A stretch of 64,000 nucleotides of DNA from Hymenopus coronatus (GCA_030762935.1 CM060883.1:46244501-46308500); one strand, 5' to 3'; shown: positions 33,479-45,800, counted from the first letter of the stretch. Program-made: numbers and translations. The notes: a model not told the origin generated them from the sequence alone.

Positions 33479-33641
33479 TAAAATACTGAATTACTTCCAA
33501 ATTCTATCTTTATATCAGTTGAAGTTAATTATATTCACTCAACGCGTAAAATTAACTGCCGCGTCCCTGCCTAGGAAGAATTGCCCATGTGAAGACACCA
33601 CCGACCTCACTCGACAACAAATAGTCTGCGAGTGCCTTTTT

Positions 33642-34367
33642 ACTTTCTCTACACGTACTATGTGCATAGTGTATAGAGAAGGTATTGCATTCTATACAAA
33701 AATTCGCTACCGAGATTTCATCGGAAATACACGTTTTAGGGTCCCTGTACTAAAAAAAAAAAAGCATTTTAGGTCCGTGTTTGTGTCCGTGCATCTGTGA
33801 ACTCAAAAATAACGTAACTCAAAAATGTATGTCGGTAAAATACCAAACTACGCGACGGGAAAACATTTGGAGAAAACTCCTGCCACCCTAAACTACCCTT
33901 TACATGGAAACGCTTTGGAAAATTTTCATTTTCTCAAAAATGGCTCTAACGATTATGATTAAAATATCGTATATTAAATATATTTATATTGGAAATAAAA
34001 TGTATATCTTCATTTTTCTGGGAATAGCCTCTAAAGAGCTCTTTATTCTGAATGAATTTTGCGTAACACGTAAACCGTAAGCGTATTCCTTGTTATTTGT
34101 TTCAGATTTACAATATTTAAACTTTTCTCATACAGAAAGTTGTAAACTCCTGGCCCTGAACACAAACGGATTTCAACCACGTGGCAACCAGCTTTTAAGA
34201 GATTTGACATTCGTTTTAGCCTTGTGTATTTGCCTTCTACTTACAAGGATGCAAGTAATTAAGACAATGTTTATCTCGATTATCACAAAGAACAAAGAAA
34301 AATATGCTTTTTAACAATCATTTGTTACAGCAATGTAGAGAAAGTCATGTGAATGGAACACATCAGA
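33642..34367 (+). mobile_element. HINE copy, both ends present
   Basis: Forward copy from ACTTTCTCTACACGTACTAT to GGAACACATCAGA, shortened to 726 bp by several deletions, including most of the microsatellite and part of the TACCAAACTTGGTA region. Confidence 0.92.
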
Positions 34368-34496
34368 TTATTCTTTCTTGGCCTCTTTTATATTTTCGGG
34401 CTTCACAACCGAGAATATACAATTATACAATTTGATTGAAATTTGGTGTTCACTTAACATAAGAATAAAACAATCACAGGAAAACTGACAGAAAAC

Positions 34497-35385
34497 TCTG
34501 ATGTGTTACACTCACATGACTTTCTCTAGCTGCTCTATAAACTTCTTACATAAGATTCTTCTTCTTTCTGCACCTTGCTAATCGAGGTACTCATTAGCAC
34601 AGTGTTCTTATTATTTAGTTCCGTATAAGTAGGAAGAAAATAAGGGAATACACTAGGCTAAACCAATAGTTAAATGTTTTAAAAGCTGTCGTTATGCGAT
34701 TGTCATTACAAATCGCTTCTTTTCTTGGCCAGGAGTAGAACAAAAGAGAAACGGACACTCCCGTCTGAGAAAAGTATAAGTACTTCACAACTGAAAGTAA
34801 TAACAATGAATACCTCAAAAACGGTAAGCTCGACGAGAAAAATGTATATGACATAACTTATGTATTTTAACAAGACCTAAATGTTTTGTATAGTAAATTT
34901 TTGTCTATCTCTTACGGTTTACTAGTTATGTCAAATTAAGCAAAATTCATCCAGAATAAACAAGTCTTCAGAAGATATTCCCAGAAAATTCCAGATATAC
35001 ATTTTATTTGTTAGGTAAATGTCTTTAATATATGATATTTTAATCAAAATCGTTTGAGCCATTTTTAAGAAAATAAAAATGTTCGGAAAAAGTTCCATGT
35101 AAAGGGTAGTTTGGGGTGAGGGGATTTTTCACAAAATCTTCGTGTCGCATCCCTGTAAGATACTAAACTTAAATACCAAGTTTGGTATTTTAGCTACTTT
35201 TCGTTTTTGAGTTATCGTGTTCACAGACACAGACACACGGACCTTTTTCTCAAAATTCTTTTTTTGGATAAAGGGGGTCCTAAAACATGTATTTCCGGTG
35301 AAATCTCGATATCGAATTTTTGGGTGGAATACAATACTTCCCTATCCCTATGTACATTGTACATATGGGGCTAGAGAAAGTAAAA
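34497..35385 (-). mobile_element. HINE copy, complete, variant hairpin
   Basis: Complete reverse copy, 889 bp. Its 3' half is of the AGGTACTCATTAGCAC subfamily and its 5' hairpin is the CCCTATGTACATTGTACATA / TGGGGCTAGAG form. Confidence 0.94.
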
Positions 35386-36175
35386 ATCTACACAAAATAT
35401 TTAAATTTGAAATTTCACACCCAAGTAAATTTAAAATCAAATTAATACATAATCTCTCTTCAAAATCAATAAATTTAAAGGTAAATGTTTTTCTTTATTC
35501 CTAAAAGTTTGAATTTTGGGCAAAAATTATTTTTTAGGGAGGAAAGGCCTTTGTTTATTTTTACTTAATTCACCTCTCTCACCGGTGTCTCTCAAATTGG
35601 GTAATAAAATATCATTTGACAATTATGTGGCTGTTTCCTACTTTTCAAAGTAATTAAATACATTTACTAATGAATTATTAGCTAATATCTCCATAAGTTA
35701 TTCTGCAGCACGTTACTTACAACTCAGTGAGTGCTGTATAGCGTTTATTCGTGAATAAGGAAGTATACTATGCTCATTTAGACTAGGCGGTTAAAGGTCA
35801 TACTCCCCTCTCAGATAGCGCATAAGCATTTCCCCACTCTGCAGCATTTTTTTTTTTTTTTTTTTTTTTTTTTGAAGAGTGAGGAGGCAGGGAAGGCAGA
35901 CGCACAGAAGTTGTTGTGGAGGGGATGCGTGGTAAGCCACCATATGTGACCTAGAGCCGGCTGTTCTAAATGAAAATACTATAGTCAACAATGAAAAAGT
36001 TTATCCTGACTACGTGTAAGAGCGGTGCCTTCATCTGTGCATTAGATTCAAATTATTGCTTTTGTCCATTATAAATAACGTGCTCTTTACATAATTCAAA
36101 GCTGAAATAAATAAATTGATTGAGAGTTTTAAATATTCATATTAACTCTCAGAAAGGCTGTAAAATATTTACATT
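35386..36175. other. unassigned interval with poly-T
   Basis: About 790 bp, no gene. A pure T run of about 25 at 35848-35872 precedes a purine-rich GAAGAGTGAGGAGGCAGGGA; this could be the reverse A-tail of a retroposed sequence, but no head was recognised. Confidence 0.4.
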
Positions 36176-36417
36176 ATGGCAGGCACAAAATTTAATGGGG
36201 ATAGCAGCAGCAGCAGCTGGTAAACAAAACATCCAATTAAATTAGCATGTAGAGCAAGTTTATGTTTGCTTGAGTACTACAGTAACATCCTAAACATTGC
36301 TTTCATTTCGTTTTATTACTCCATGTAACTTCACCCTGCCCAGCCTTTAACTATGGCAACCTAGCGCTTCTATGGTAGTGGTCAGCTATCAGCTACCATT
36401 AACTTTGTGCCTGCCAT
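36176..36417. mobile_element. ~240-bp MITE
   Basis: Inverted ends: left ATGGCAGGCACAAAATTTAA, right (reversed) ATGGCAGGCACAAAGTTAAT. The similarity extends to AGC about 33 bp in. Short non-coding core. No clear target duplication; the right side cuts into a HINE 3' end. Confidence 0.7.
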
Positions 36418-37127
36418 GGGTGTTCCATTCGTACGACTTTCTCTACGTCTCTATTAGTAATTATTGTTAAAAATCTTATTCTTCTGTTACTTCATACTAA
36501 TTGAGATAAATATTAGCAGATATGGTCTTATTACTTGCCTACTCGTCAGTAGGAGGAAAACAAGGGATTACACTAGGATAAAACGATAGTCAAATCCTTC
36601 AAAAGCTAATTGTCATGTGGTTGAAATAGATTTATATGCATAGCCAAGAGTTTAGAAATTTCCGTATTAGACTTAAACCAATAACAAGGAAGAACTCGGA
36701 AATGTCAACTCTACGAAAAAGATGTATATGATATAAATTGTGTGTTTTAACGAGATCTACATTTTAGTGGAGTAAGTTTTTGTCTATGTCTTATGGTTTA
36801 CCAGCTATGCAAACGTTGCCCAAAATGAAGGTATCTTCAGAAGCTATTTCCAGAAAATTAAGGATATGTATTTTATTTGTCATTGAATATCTTTAATATA
36901 CGATATTTCAATCAGAATCGTTAGAGCCAGTTTTGAAAAAGTCAAAGTTTTCGAAATGTTTTCCATGCAAATTTCTTCAATGTTGAGAAGTTCTTCAAAG
37001 TCTTCATATCGCATCCTTGGAAGATATTAAAGCTACTTACTAAATTTGATATTATACCTACTTTTCGTTGTTGTGTTACCTATCGGTTCACGAACATACA
37101 CATGCATACGAACCTTTTTCTAAAAAT
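36418..37127 (-). mobile_element. HINE, 5'-truncated, joined to next copy
   Basis: Reverse copy from GTGTTCCATTCGTACGACTT to the start of the microsatellite side (CGAACCTTTTTCTAAAAATG), where the next copy's 3' end follows at once. The 5'-terminal ~140 bp are missing. Confidence 0.88.
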
Positions 37128-37960
37128 GTGATGTGTTCCATTTTGGTGACTTTCTCTACATCTCTGCAACACATTGTTGTTAAACATCATATTCTTCTGT
37201 TTACTATAAGATAAGCTAGATAAATATTAACAAAAATTGTCTTAATTACTTGCCTACTCGTAAATAGAAGGGAAATAGGATACACTAGGCTAAAACGATA
37301 ATCATATCCTTCAAAAGCTAATTACCATGTGGCTGAAATCCATTTCTTTGCATGACCAGCAGTTTACAAATTTCCGTATGAGAAAAGTGTATGCATTTTA
37401 AAGCTAAAACCAATAACAAGGAATATCTCGGAAATGTCAATTCTACGAAAAAGATGTATATGATATATATTGTGTGTTTTAACGAGATCTACGTGTTTTG
37501 TGTAGTAAGTTTTTGTCTATCTCTATTTACCAATTATGCAAACGGCATCCAGAGGCAATTCCCAGAAAATTCAAGATATACATTTTATTTGCCATTAAAT
37601 ATCTTGAATATACGGTATTTTAATAAAAAAAAAAAAACGTTGGGGCAGTTTTTGAGAAAGCTAAAGTTTTCGAAATATTTTCAATGTGAATTTCTTAAGC
37701 GTTGAGAATTTCCTCAAAATCTGTTTGTCGCATCATTGGAAGATACTAAACCTGCACACTAAGTTTGGTATTTTACCGAGTTTTCGTTTTTGAGTTACCG
37801 TGTTCACAAAAACACGGATACACACATACAAACGAACTTTTTTTTTTTCTAAAAATCATTTTCTTTGGTTACAGGGAACCCCAAAACATATATTTCCGGA
37901 AAAAAAAATCGGTATCGAATTCTAGTGTAGTTCAATACCTTCTCTATCACAGAGTAATAA
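37128..37960 (-). mobile_element. HINE copy, near complete
   Basis: Reverse copy of the same subfamily as its left neighbour, from TGATGTGTTCCATTTTGGTG to a 5' end whose hairpin is mostly lost (CTTCTCTATCACAGAGTAAT). Confidence 0.88.
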
Positions 37961-38529
37961 AAATGAGTAATGGCTTGTGATCCGACTTCCATCAAATGAG
38001 AATTGTACACATTAAATTCAAATCAAAGCTGTTACATTGATGATTAGATGAACGGAAATATGGAACAGGGAAGCCTGTAATATTTACTGATACCATTAGC
38101 CAAAAGCTTCAGAGTGGAATGCTGTCGAATTGTGGAGGAATTTCTGTAATGTAATGTTGTGATTGACATATGTGGTATTATTTACATTAGTGGTGCCGGT
38201 CGTTGTAATAAGATAAACATTAGGAATCATCGACAAGTTTGGTGATATTTTGGTTCTATTTTGACCTTTAACTGGCTACAGTGTAATGTCAAAACCTTAC
38301 ATGTATAAGATATCTTATTAAAATCTATACCAGTTTACTGTACATAATACTAGTAATATTCAGCCAAGTATCAAAATTACGGCTTGGTAGTTATTTAAAT
38401 AATAACTTTTAACTGTCTAAATTCAGTCACATCATTTCGTTTTTATGAATATTCACATAAAAAGACTAGTTTTACAGAAAATGAATTTACAAATATATTT
38501 TACTGACCCTAATTAGTGTAGGAAAAATA
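37961..38529. other. unassigned interval
   Basis: About 570 bp, AT-rich, nothing recognised. Confidence 0.45.
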
Positions 38530-38683
38530 TTACTATTTCGCTTCTACTTACAAGGAAGCAAGTAATAAGCCTTTCTGGTAATTTGCTCTTGATTAGCATG
38601 AAGTAAATAGAGGCATTATCTTTTCAATAATATTTTGTTGCAGAGATGTAGAGAAAGTCCTGTGAATGGAACACATCAGATTT
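38530..38683 (+). mobile_element. HINE 3' fragment
   Basis: The last ~150 bp of a forward copy (TCGCTTCTACTTACAAGGAA to GGAACACATCAGA), with subterminal repeat and hairpin intact. Confidence 0.88.
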
Positions 38684-38734
38684 TTTGTGGTAGGGATGCT
38701 GTTGGTACTTTCATATTTATAAGTTGTGCAGCTC

Positions 38735-38842
38735 CCAGAGATACAATACAAAGATTTTCAAGAAAACTCTCTTTACAGGAACCTTTTTTTTATCTAAGAT
38801 TTTGATTTTCTCAAAAATGACTCTAACGATAAAATACGAATA
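38735..38842 (+). mobile_element. HINE internal fragment
   Basis: Short forward piece of the body (AAGATTTTCAAGAAAA, TTTGATTTTCTCAAAAATG, CTCTAACGAT). Confidence 0.65.
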
Positions 38843-38910
38843 CTTTAGGTATTCTATTGCATATGAATGTTATAGTCCTTTTGGTAAACTACTAGACAAA
38901 TACTACACAA

Positions 38911-39203
38911 AAATCTGATATGTTCCATTCACATGACTTTCGCTACATTTCTGCAACAAATTATCGTTAAAAAGCTTATGCCTCCTTTTACGCCATGATA
39001 CTTGAAAAAAAATTAGTAGAAGTAGGCTTATTACTTGCTACCATACAAGTACACACACACGGACATTTTTCCAAAAATGCATTTTTTGGATTCAGGAGGT
39101 CTCAAAACATATATTTCCGGTGAAATCTCGGTATCGAATTTTTGGGTGCTTTATAATAGCTTCTTTATACACTATGTACGTAGTACGTGTTGAGAAAGTA
39201 AAA
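38911..39203 (-). mobile_element. HINE short internal-deletion derivative
   Basis: Both ends present (TCTGATATGTTCCATTCACA and GTTGAGAAAGTAAAA), but about 580 bp between CTTGCTACCATACAAGTA and the microsatellite are deleted, leaving 293 bp. Confidence 0.92.
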
Positions 39204-39209
39204 GTATAG

Positions 39210-39520
39210 ATTTCTTCAAAACACACAATTTATATCAATAGAGCTTTTTTAAACGTCAACCATTTCCGATATGTTCTTGATATTGGTTTCAATTTCGCTA
39301 TATTTATTATTTTCTCAGATGGGATTTCGATATTCGCCACTCTTTCTGTCGGTCAAGCAAATATACAGAATTTCAAAACAATCACATAGCGACAGCTGTT
39401 TAAAGATTTGACTATCGCTTAAGTCTTCTGTATTTCCTTAATTCTATTGGATCCACAAGAAGATATGTATTGAAGGTACTTCTGTACATGTTTATTTCAA
39501 TTAACATAAAGTAAATATGA
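39210..39520 (+). mobile_element. HINE fragment, old
   Basis: Middle-to-3' part of a diverged forward copy (AAAACACACAATTTATATCA to AACATAAAGTAAATATGA); the 3' end is missing. Confidence 0.75.
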
Positions 39521-39525
39521 TTTTT

Positions 39526-40366
39526 ACTTTCTCTACACGTACTATGTATAAAGTGCATAGGGAAGGGATTGTATTGCACCCAAAAATTCGACTCCGAGAT
39601 GTCACCGAAAATACACGTATCAAAAAAGGTATTTTCACAAAAAGGCCCGTGTGTGTGTCCGTGTGTCTGTGAACACGTTGACTCAAAAACGAAAAGTTGG
39701 TAAAATACCAAGCTTGGTATTTAAGTTTAGTATCTTCCAGGGATGCAACACGAAGATTTTGAGAAAAAACTTCCCACCAACAAATGACCTTTACATGGAA
39801 AAAAATTCAAAAAGAATTTATTTTCTTAAAAATGGCTCTAACGATTTTATTTAAACTACCTTATGTTTAAGATATTTTACATGACAAACGAAATGTATAT
39901 CTTGTGGTTTCTGGGAACAGCCTCTTCAATCGGGATGACTTTTATATAACTGGTAAACCGTAAGAGATGTATAAACACTTACTACACAAAAAATGTAGAT
40001 CTCTTTAAAACATACAATGCATGTCATATAGATTTTTTTTGTAGAGTTAACTGTTTTCGAGATATTCCGAATTATGGTTTTAATTTTAAAGAACTTAAAC
40101 TTTTCTCGAACGGTAAGACATCCTTCTTCACGTTCCTCGTTTGTTTACTCCTGACAAACAAAGAGATTGTGATTTCAATTGTTTCACATTGCGACTGGCT
40201 TTTAAAGTACGAGACCATTGCTTTAGCCCGTGCATTTTCTTCATTCCCTTCTACTTATAAGGAAGCTAGTAATAATACTAATTCTGCTTACGTTCATCTT
40301 GATGTTTTTAATAAAAGTTTTGTTTACCAAACAGTTAGAGGACATCTTGTAAATGGAACACATAGA
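39526..40366 (+). mobile_element. HINE copy, complete (double-tail subfamily)
   Basis: Forward copy from ACTTTCTCTACACGTACTAT to GGAACACATAGA. Its 3' part is specific to a subfamily (TGTTTACCAAACAGTTAGAG). It is followed directly by a second 3' end. Confidence 0.92.
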
Positions 40367-40512
40367 TTTTTCCCTTCTACTTACAGGAACCAGGTAATAA
40401 GGACAATTTCTGGTAATGTTTATCTCGATTAGCATGATGTAAATAGAAGAATAGGCTTTTTAAAAATAATTTGATACAGAGATATAGAACAATTTATGCG
40501 AATGGAACACAG
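40367..40512 (+). mobile_element. extra HINE 3' tail
   Basis: The ~145-bp 3' terminal unit beginning TTTTTCCCTTCTACTTACAG and ending GCGAATGGAACACAGA, placed directly behind a complete HINE. The same junction occurs at 41315 and 43936. Confidence 0.85.
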
Positions 40513-41039
40513 ATTTTTAAGATAGATTCTGAGGAATAGATAGAGAAAATTTTCAGAATGTGCATCAGATTTGTCTCCTCATTATTATGTTTAGTTTTTC
40601 GAATAATGTACGTTTTGATATTTATGTTTTTCTTCTTTGAAGTCTATTTCCTTTTCTCTAGTAAATTATTTTCATGCTGCTTGTGTTAGAAGCTACCAAG
40701 AACACTGAGTGAAAGGCACCTTAGATAAATAGTCGCGGAGCGTTAAGAACAGTAAACAAGGTGAAACAGAACAAACAAGCAAGGAAGGAATTTAAAGTAA
40801 GAGAGGACAAAGAGAAGATAGCATGACAGAAAGGTGAAAAGTGTAAGTAAAGTAAAGGAAGGTAATACCCGAAGGTACAAAGTAAACACTTACAGCGACG
40901 GCTAATCTAATAGAACGCCCGAGCTGGAAGAAACACAGGCGGCGACGCGGGTGGTGGCAGAAGCGGGACGGACATCAACAACATAAAACATCACAGTTCA
41001 CATGTCTGTACAGGCTTCTGACATTTGTAACAAAGGTTT
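40513..41039. other. unassigned interval, purine-rich
   Basis: No gene recognised. From about 40730 to 40990 the plus strand is strongly purine-rich (AAGGAAGG, GAGAGGACAAAGAGAAG) and then GC-richer (GGCGGCGACGCGGGTGG). Confidence 0.4.
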
Positions 41040-41140
41040 TTTTATACACTTCCTAACTACTTACCTATAATAGATAATGGAATTACTCCATTTCACTCCA
41101 CATTTTTGTACCGAGATTTCACCGGAAACATGCTGAATAA
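41040..41140 (+). mobile_element. HINE-like 5' end, divergent hairpin
   Basis: T run, then ACTTCCTAACTACTTACC, a partial partner arm, and the family block TACCGAGATTTCACCGGAAA. It resembles the end at 19501. Confidence 0.55.
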
Positions 41141-41162
41141 AATAGTAAAATTCATTGAAAAA

Positions 41163-41314
41163 AATCCGATGTGTTCCATTCACATGGCTTTCTCCTACAT
41201 CTCTGTGACAAATTATTGTTAAAAGGCTTATTCTTTTATTTACCTCATGATAATCGAGATAACATTAGCAGAAATAGTCACCATTACTTGCTTCCTTGTA
41301 AGTGGAAGGGAAAA
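41163..41314 (-). mobile_element. extra HINE 3' tail
   Basis: The ~150-bp 3' unit of a reverse HINE, from TCCGATGTGTTCCATTCACA to TTGTAAGTGGAAGGGAAAAA. A complete copy of the double-tail subfamily follows. Confidence 0.87.
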
Positions 41315-42199
41315 AAATCTAATGTGTTCCTTTCACATAATGTCCTCTAGCTCTTTGTAAACAAACCTTTTATTCTAAACAATAATCTATTATCCTCATC
41401 GTGCTGATTAAGATAAACATAATCAAAATTAGTCTTATCACTAGCTTCCTCTTAAGTAGAAGGGGAATAAGGAAATGCACAGGCTAAAGCGATAGTCTCG
41501 TCCTTTAAAAGCCTGTCGCTATGTGACAAAAATGAAATTCCAATCTCTTTGCTCGCTAGTAATAAACAAACAATAAATGAGAAAAAAGATTTCTTCCCGT
41601 TTGAGAAAAGATTAACAGGCTAAAATTGAAACCAATTATTTAAAATATCTCGAAAATGGTTAACTCTACAAAAAAAAAGTAGATAACATAAATTGTATGC
41701 ATTAATGGGATCTACAGTTTTGTGTGGTAAGTTTTTTTTCTCTCTTACGGTTTGCTAGTTATACAAAAGTAATTTAGAATAAAGAGGACTGCAGAGGCTA
41801 TTGTCAAATAATGTAACATATACATTTCGTTTGTCATAAAAGTATCTTAAACAAGAAGTATTTTAATCAAAATCGTCAGTCACTTTTCATAAATTCTAAA
41901 TTTTCGAAAAAATTTCCATGTAAAGGGGTAATTGAAGATCGGGGGATATTCTTGAAAATTTTTGAGTCGCAGCTTTGGAATATACTGAAGTTTAGTGTCT
42001 AACGGACTTTTCATTTTTGAGCTATGCTGCTCACAGGCATACACACACACTCACACACAGACATTTTTCTAAAACTTCTTTTTTGGATTCAGGGGTCTCA
42101 TAGCATGTATTTCCGAAGAAATCTCGGTATCGAATTATTGGGTGCAATATAATACCTTCTCTAAATACTATGTACATAGTTCCTGTAGAGAAAGTAAAA
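41315..42199 (-). mobile_element. HINE copy, complete (double-tail subfamily)
   Basis: Reverse copy, 885 bp, with subfamily 3' sequence GTAAACAAACCTTTTATTCT and an intact 5' hairpin (ACTATGTACATAGTTCCTGT). Confidence 0.93.
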
Positions 42200-42812
42200 A
42201 TCAGAAAGTGATACTTCATCTTGCATGGATATCATACAAAGAAAATCTAGAAAATCCCCATGATTAGGTCCGCTAGAGAGTACCTGAATACTCAAACCTC
42301 ACAGGAGTCTTCTTGCAACAATCAACACAGCTCGGAACAGGTACACACAAAGACATTAAAAATACGCTTGGAAACAAATAACGAAAGACGGGGTTTTATG
42401 CTTACCCCGCTCTAGTATGCTATGCTCTTAAAAGCGTGTTGGACAGGCCAATTTACCGAAGGGAAGAGTTTGGACATGAAATTAAATTCTGAGTTTCCAT
42501 CTGGTGGTCCCTAAACTTGCTGGTTGGACAATAATCCACCTTTCTCAACGAGTGATACAAGATTAGGATAATATTTTCTCTGCGCTTCATACTAAAGTTC
42601 TGATGCCAAGGTAATTTACGCAGGGGTGGACAAACTTAACACACCGCTTAAACTATTCTGAGGAAGCATCAAGCGGGGCTAACAGATGAAGGGGTAATTG
42701 CCCAATCAGTTTTGCCTTTTTTTATTCACGTGTTACCAATGAAAATCTTGAAAACACCCTAGTCCCCGTTCACATTTTCAGGCAATCACAGCGCCAGGTA
42801 TATTTTACATTT
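42200..42812. other. unassigned interval
   Basis: About 610 bp without a recognised repeat or domain, slightly GC-richer than the HINE flanks. Confidence 0.4.
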
Positions 42813-43608
42813 ATGTATAGAGAAGGTATTGCACTCCACCCAAAAATTCGATACCGAGATTTCACCGGAAATATATATTTTAGGGTCCCCTGTATCCAAA
42901 AAAAGCATTTTCACACATGAGTGTGTGTCCGTGTTCCTGCGAGCATTATAACTCAAAAACGAATAGACCGTTAAATAACAAACTTGGTATTTAAGTTTAG
43001 TATCTTGCAAGGATACGACCGAAGATTTTCAAGAAAATCTTCCCCCACACCCAGCTATCCTTTACATGGAAGCTTTTTCCAAAATTTTGATTTTCTTAAA
43101 AATGGCTCTAACGATTTTGATTAAAATATCGTATATTAAAGATATTTACCTGACAAATAATATGTACCTATATCTGGAATTTTCTGGGAATAGCCTCTGA
43201 ATACTCCTTTATTCTGATGTATTTTACGGAATGTTGCATAACTGCTAAACCGTAAGAGAAGACAAAATCTTACCACACAAAAAAAGTAGAGCACATTAAA
43301 ACACACAATTTATGCTATAAACATTTTTTTTTTCGTGGAGCTGATCGTGTTTTAGATATTCCTTGTTTTTGCTTTTAGCTTTAAAAACTTATACTTTTCT
43401 CATACAGGAATCTGTCAACTCCTGTCCGGCAAACAAAGGACCTTCAGTCGCATAGCAACCAGTTTTTTACTATCACTTTAACCTATGGTACTCCAACTAT
43501 TTCTGCTAATTTTTTCTCGATTAGCATGAAGTACATAGAAGCATAAGCTTTTAAACAATAATTTGTTGCGGAGATGTAGAGAAAATGATACTAATAGAAC
43601 ACATCACA
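42813..43608 (+). mobile_element. HINE copy, 5' hairpin half lost
   Basis: Forward copy starting inside the 5' hairpin (TGTATAGAGAAGGTATTGCA) and ending ATAGAACACATCACACG. The left hairpin arm is gone and a body segment is deleted near 43493. Confidence 0.9.
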
Positions 43609-43785
43609 CGTATTTTTATTTTTTCAATAACTCAAACGTATGATCTTGATACTTAGCTGGATTAGAACTTCTATGCTACAACCATAAAGGCCCAGCTCAT
43701 TTGTGGAAACATTCTTGTCTACCAGTTACACAATTGCATGAAATTGTTAATCATTTCAATGAGAATTTAATTTGCTTTCTTTAAA

Positions 43786-43936
43786 AATCTGATGTGTTAC
43801 ATTCACGTGACTTTCTCTACATCTCTGTAACAAATTGTTGTTAAAAAGCTTTTTCATCTATCTACTTCATGATAATAGAGATAAACGTAACAGAAATTGT
43901 CTTTATTACTTGATTCCTTGCAAGTAGACGTGAAAA
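43786..43936 (-). mobile_element. extra HINE 3' tail
   Basis: The ~150-bp 3' unit of a reverse HINE (TCTGATGTGTTACATTCACG to TTGCAAGTAGACGTGAAAAA), followed directly by a complete copy. Confidence 0.87.
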
Positions 43937-44747
43937 AGTATAATGTGTTTCATTTACATGATATTTTCTAGCTGTTCGGAAAACAAACCTTTTATTCAAA
44001 ACATTAATCTATTCTCTACATCATGGTATTTCAAGATAAACATAAACAGAATTAGTCTTATCAATAGCTTTCTTGCAAATATAAGACAAATAAGAAAATG
44101 CTTGGAATAAAGTGATAGTCTCATCCTATAAAAGCCTGTTGCTATGTAAAACAATTGAAATTGCAATCTCTTTGCTTGCCAAATAAACATAAGAAAAGAA
44201 TAGGGAAGATGTCTTCCCGTTTAAGAAAAATACGTGGCTAAAATTGATAATAAAGAATCCGGAATATCTCTAAAACGGATAACTCCACAAAAAAAAGTAA
44301 ATGACATAAATTGTGCGTTTTGATGAGTACTACGTTCTTTCTGTAGTAAGAATTTGTATATTTCTTACGGTTTGCCAATTAAATAAAAGTCATTCAGTAC
44401 GAGGAGGTCTTCAGAGGCTATTCCCAGGAAATCCAAGATATAAATTTCGTTTGTTATAAAAATATCTTAAACATAAGGTATTTTCATCAAAATCATTAGA
44501 GCCATTTTTAAGAACATCAAAATTTTCGAAAAATGTTCTATGTAAAGGGTAGTTTGGGGTCGGGGGATTTTCTTGAAAATCCTTGTGTCGAACTGTTAAA
44601 AGATACCAAACTTAAATACCAAATTTTGTATTTAGAATCTTTTCGGTATGCTGCCCACAGACAGACACACACACAGGCATTATTTTAGGTGCAATACAAT
44701 ACCTTCTCTACATACTATGTGTATAGTACGTGTAGAGAAAGTAAAAA
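43937..44747 (-). mobile_element. HINE copy (double-tail subfamily)
   Basis: Reverse copy with subfamily 3' sequence GGAAAACAAACCTTTTATTC. The 5' region is shortened by deletion of the TTCGATACCGAG block, but the terminal hairpin is kept. Confidence 0.92.
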
Positions 44748-45660
44748 GTGCGTAATGAAATTATATTTAACCCTTTGTTGCCTATATAAGTTCCGCTTGT
44801 TTTTAAGCGTAACTATACAAATAGGATGTTACTCTAGGATTAATTTCACGTTATACTAACCTTCAACCATAAACCTCAAGTAATCAAGACCGGTTGATAT
44901 AGTAAACATGTATACAATTTTGTCTTAAAATTGTAATGATTGTTTTTAAATAAATAAAAATGATAACCGACATAACTACAGCCAAATGTAACTCCATTAA
45001 CTTCCGAGCATCACACCGATTATTTTACTTGGGCTCTCCCCTTCATTTACCACAATCGGGTTTAGAAGAATTTAAATTTTTAATTGGGAAGAAAAAGAGT
45101 TATTTTCAATTCTATTTTCTCTTATATTTTATATAATAATTTTATAGGTTTTTAATCCCAAATATTTTTAATAGAACTCCAGTTTTAAACTCAAATTAAA
45201 GGAAAAACGGCAGTTTTAGTATACTAGTGCAGGCAACTAAAGGTTAAATAGCAAACAATATTTTCTGGTTATTAAAATGTACATCCCTTTAGATCTTAAG
45301 CAAATTATTAATTATGGTATGACTATACTTAATAAATATCCATGGAGATTCCTCCCAGGCAGTTGAAATCCTTCTCTGTTGGTAAGTAACAAGACGAAAT
45401 CTAGCAATGGGACGTAAGACATTGATTATAATGCGGCTCGCTGACAGCTGACAAATATCATGCAGATCAGCAGTGCTGCTTGATGCCCTTATCTTGCATA
45501 ATACCGAAGTGCCGTTAGGATTTGTGTAACAATGAGATACTCCTCTCTTATAGGCCAGAATTAACAGTTCTAAAGTCTTCTAACGCTTGCTATTAAACCT
45601 AGATTATGTATTTACATTTCATTGCCAACCTGTTTGAAACTAGACCCAAAGTCCAATTCT
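44748..45660. other. unassigned interval
   Basis: The longest stretch in the central region without a recognised repeat (about 910 bp). AT-rich, with no frame of note on either strand. Confidence 0.45.
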
Positions 45661-45800
45661 TAACTGCCTCCATGGTCCAGTGATCAGTAAACTGACATGT
45701 CACCAGGAGGTCTCGGGTTCGATTCCCGGCTGGGGCAGGGAAGTTTTCTTTAACTAGAAGTTAGTGTGTGTGTGTATGTGAGGAAAATAAAACGATTTGA
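45661..45800 (+). mobile_element. tRNA-derived SINE
   Basis: The head at 45665-45737 has an A-box-like TGGTCCAGTGATCAGTAAAC, a B box GGGTTCGATTCC and nearly complementary ends (TGCCTCC and TGGGGCA). An anticodon arm of the right size is lacking. A short (GT)n and an A-rich tail follow. Confidence 0.6.

Noticed and set aside
45665..45737. Functional tRNA gene
   Set aside because: A and B boxes and nearly paired ends are present, but the anticodon arm does not fold to standard size and a SINE-like tail follows.
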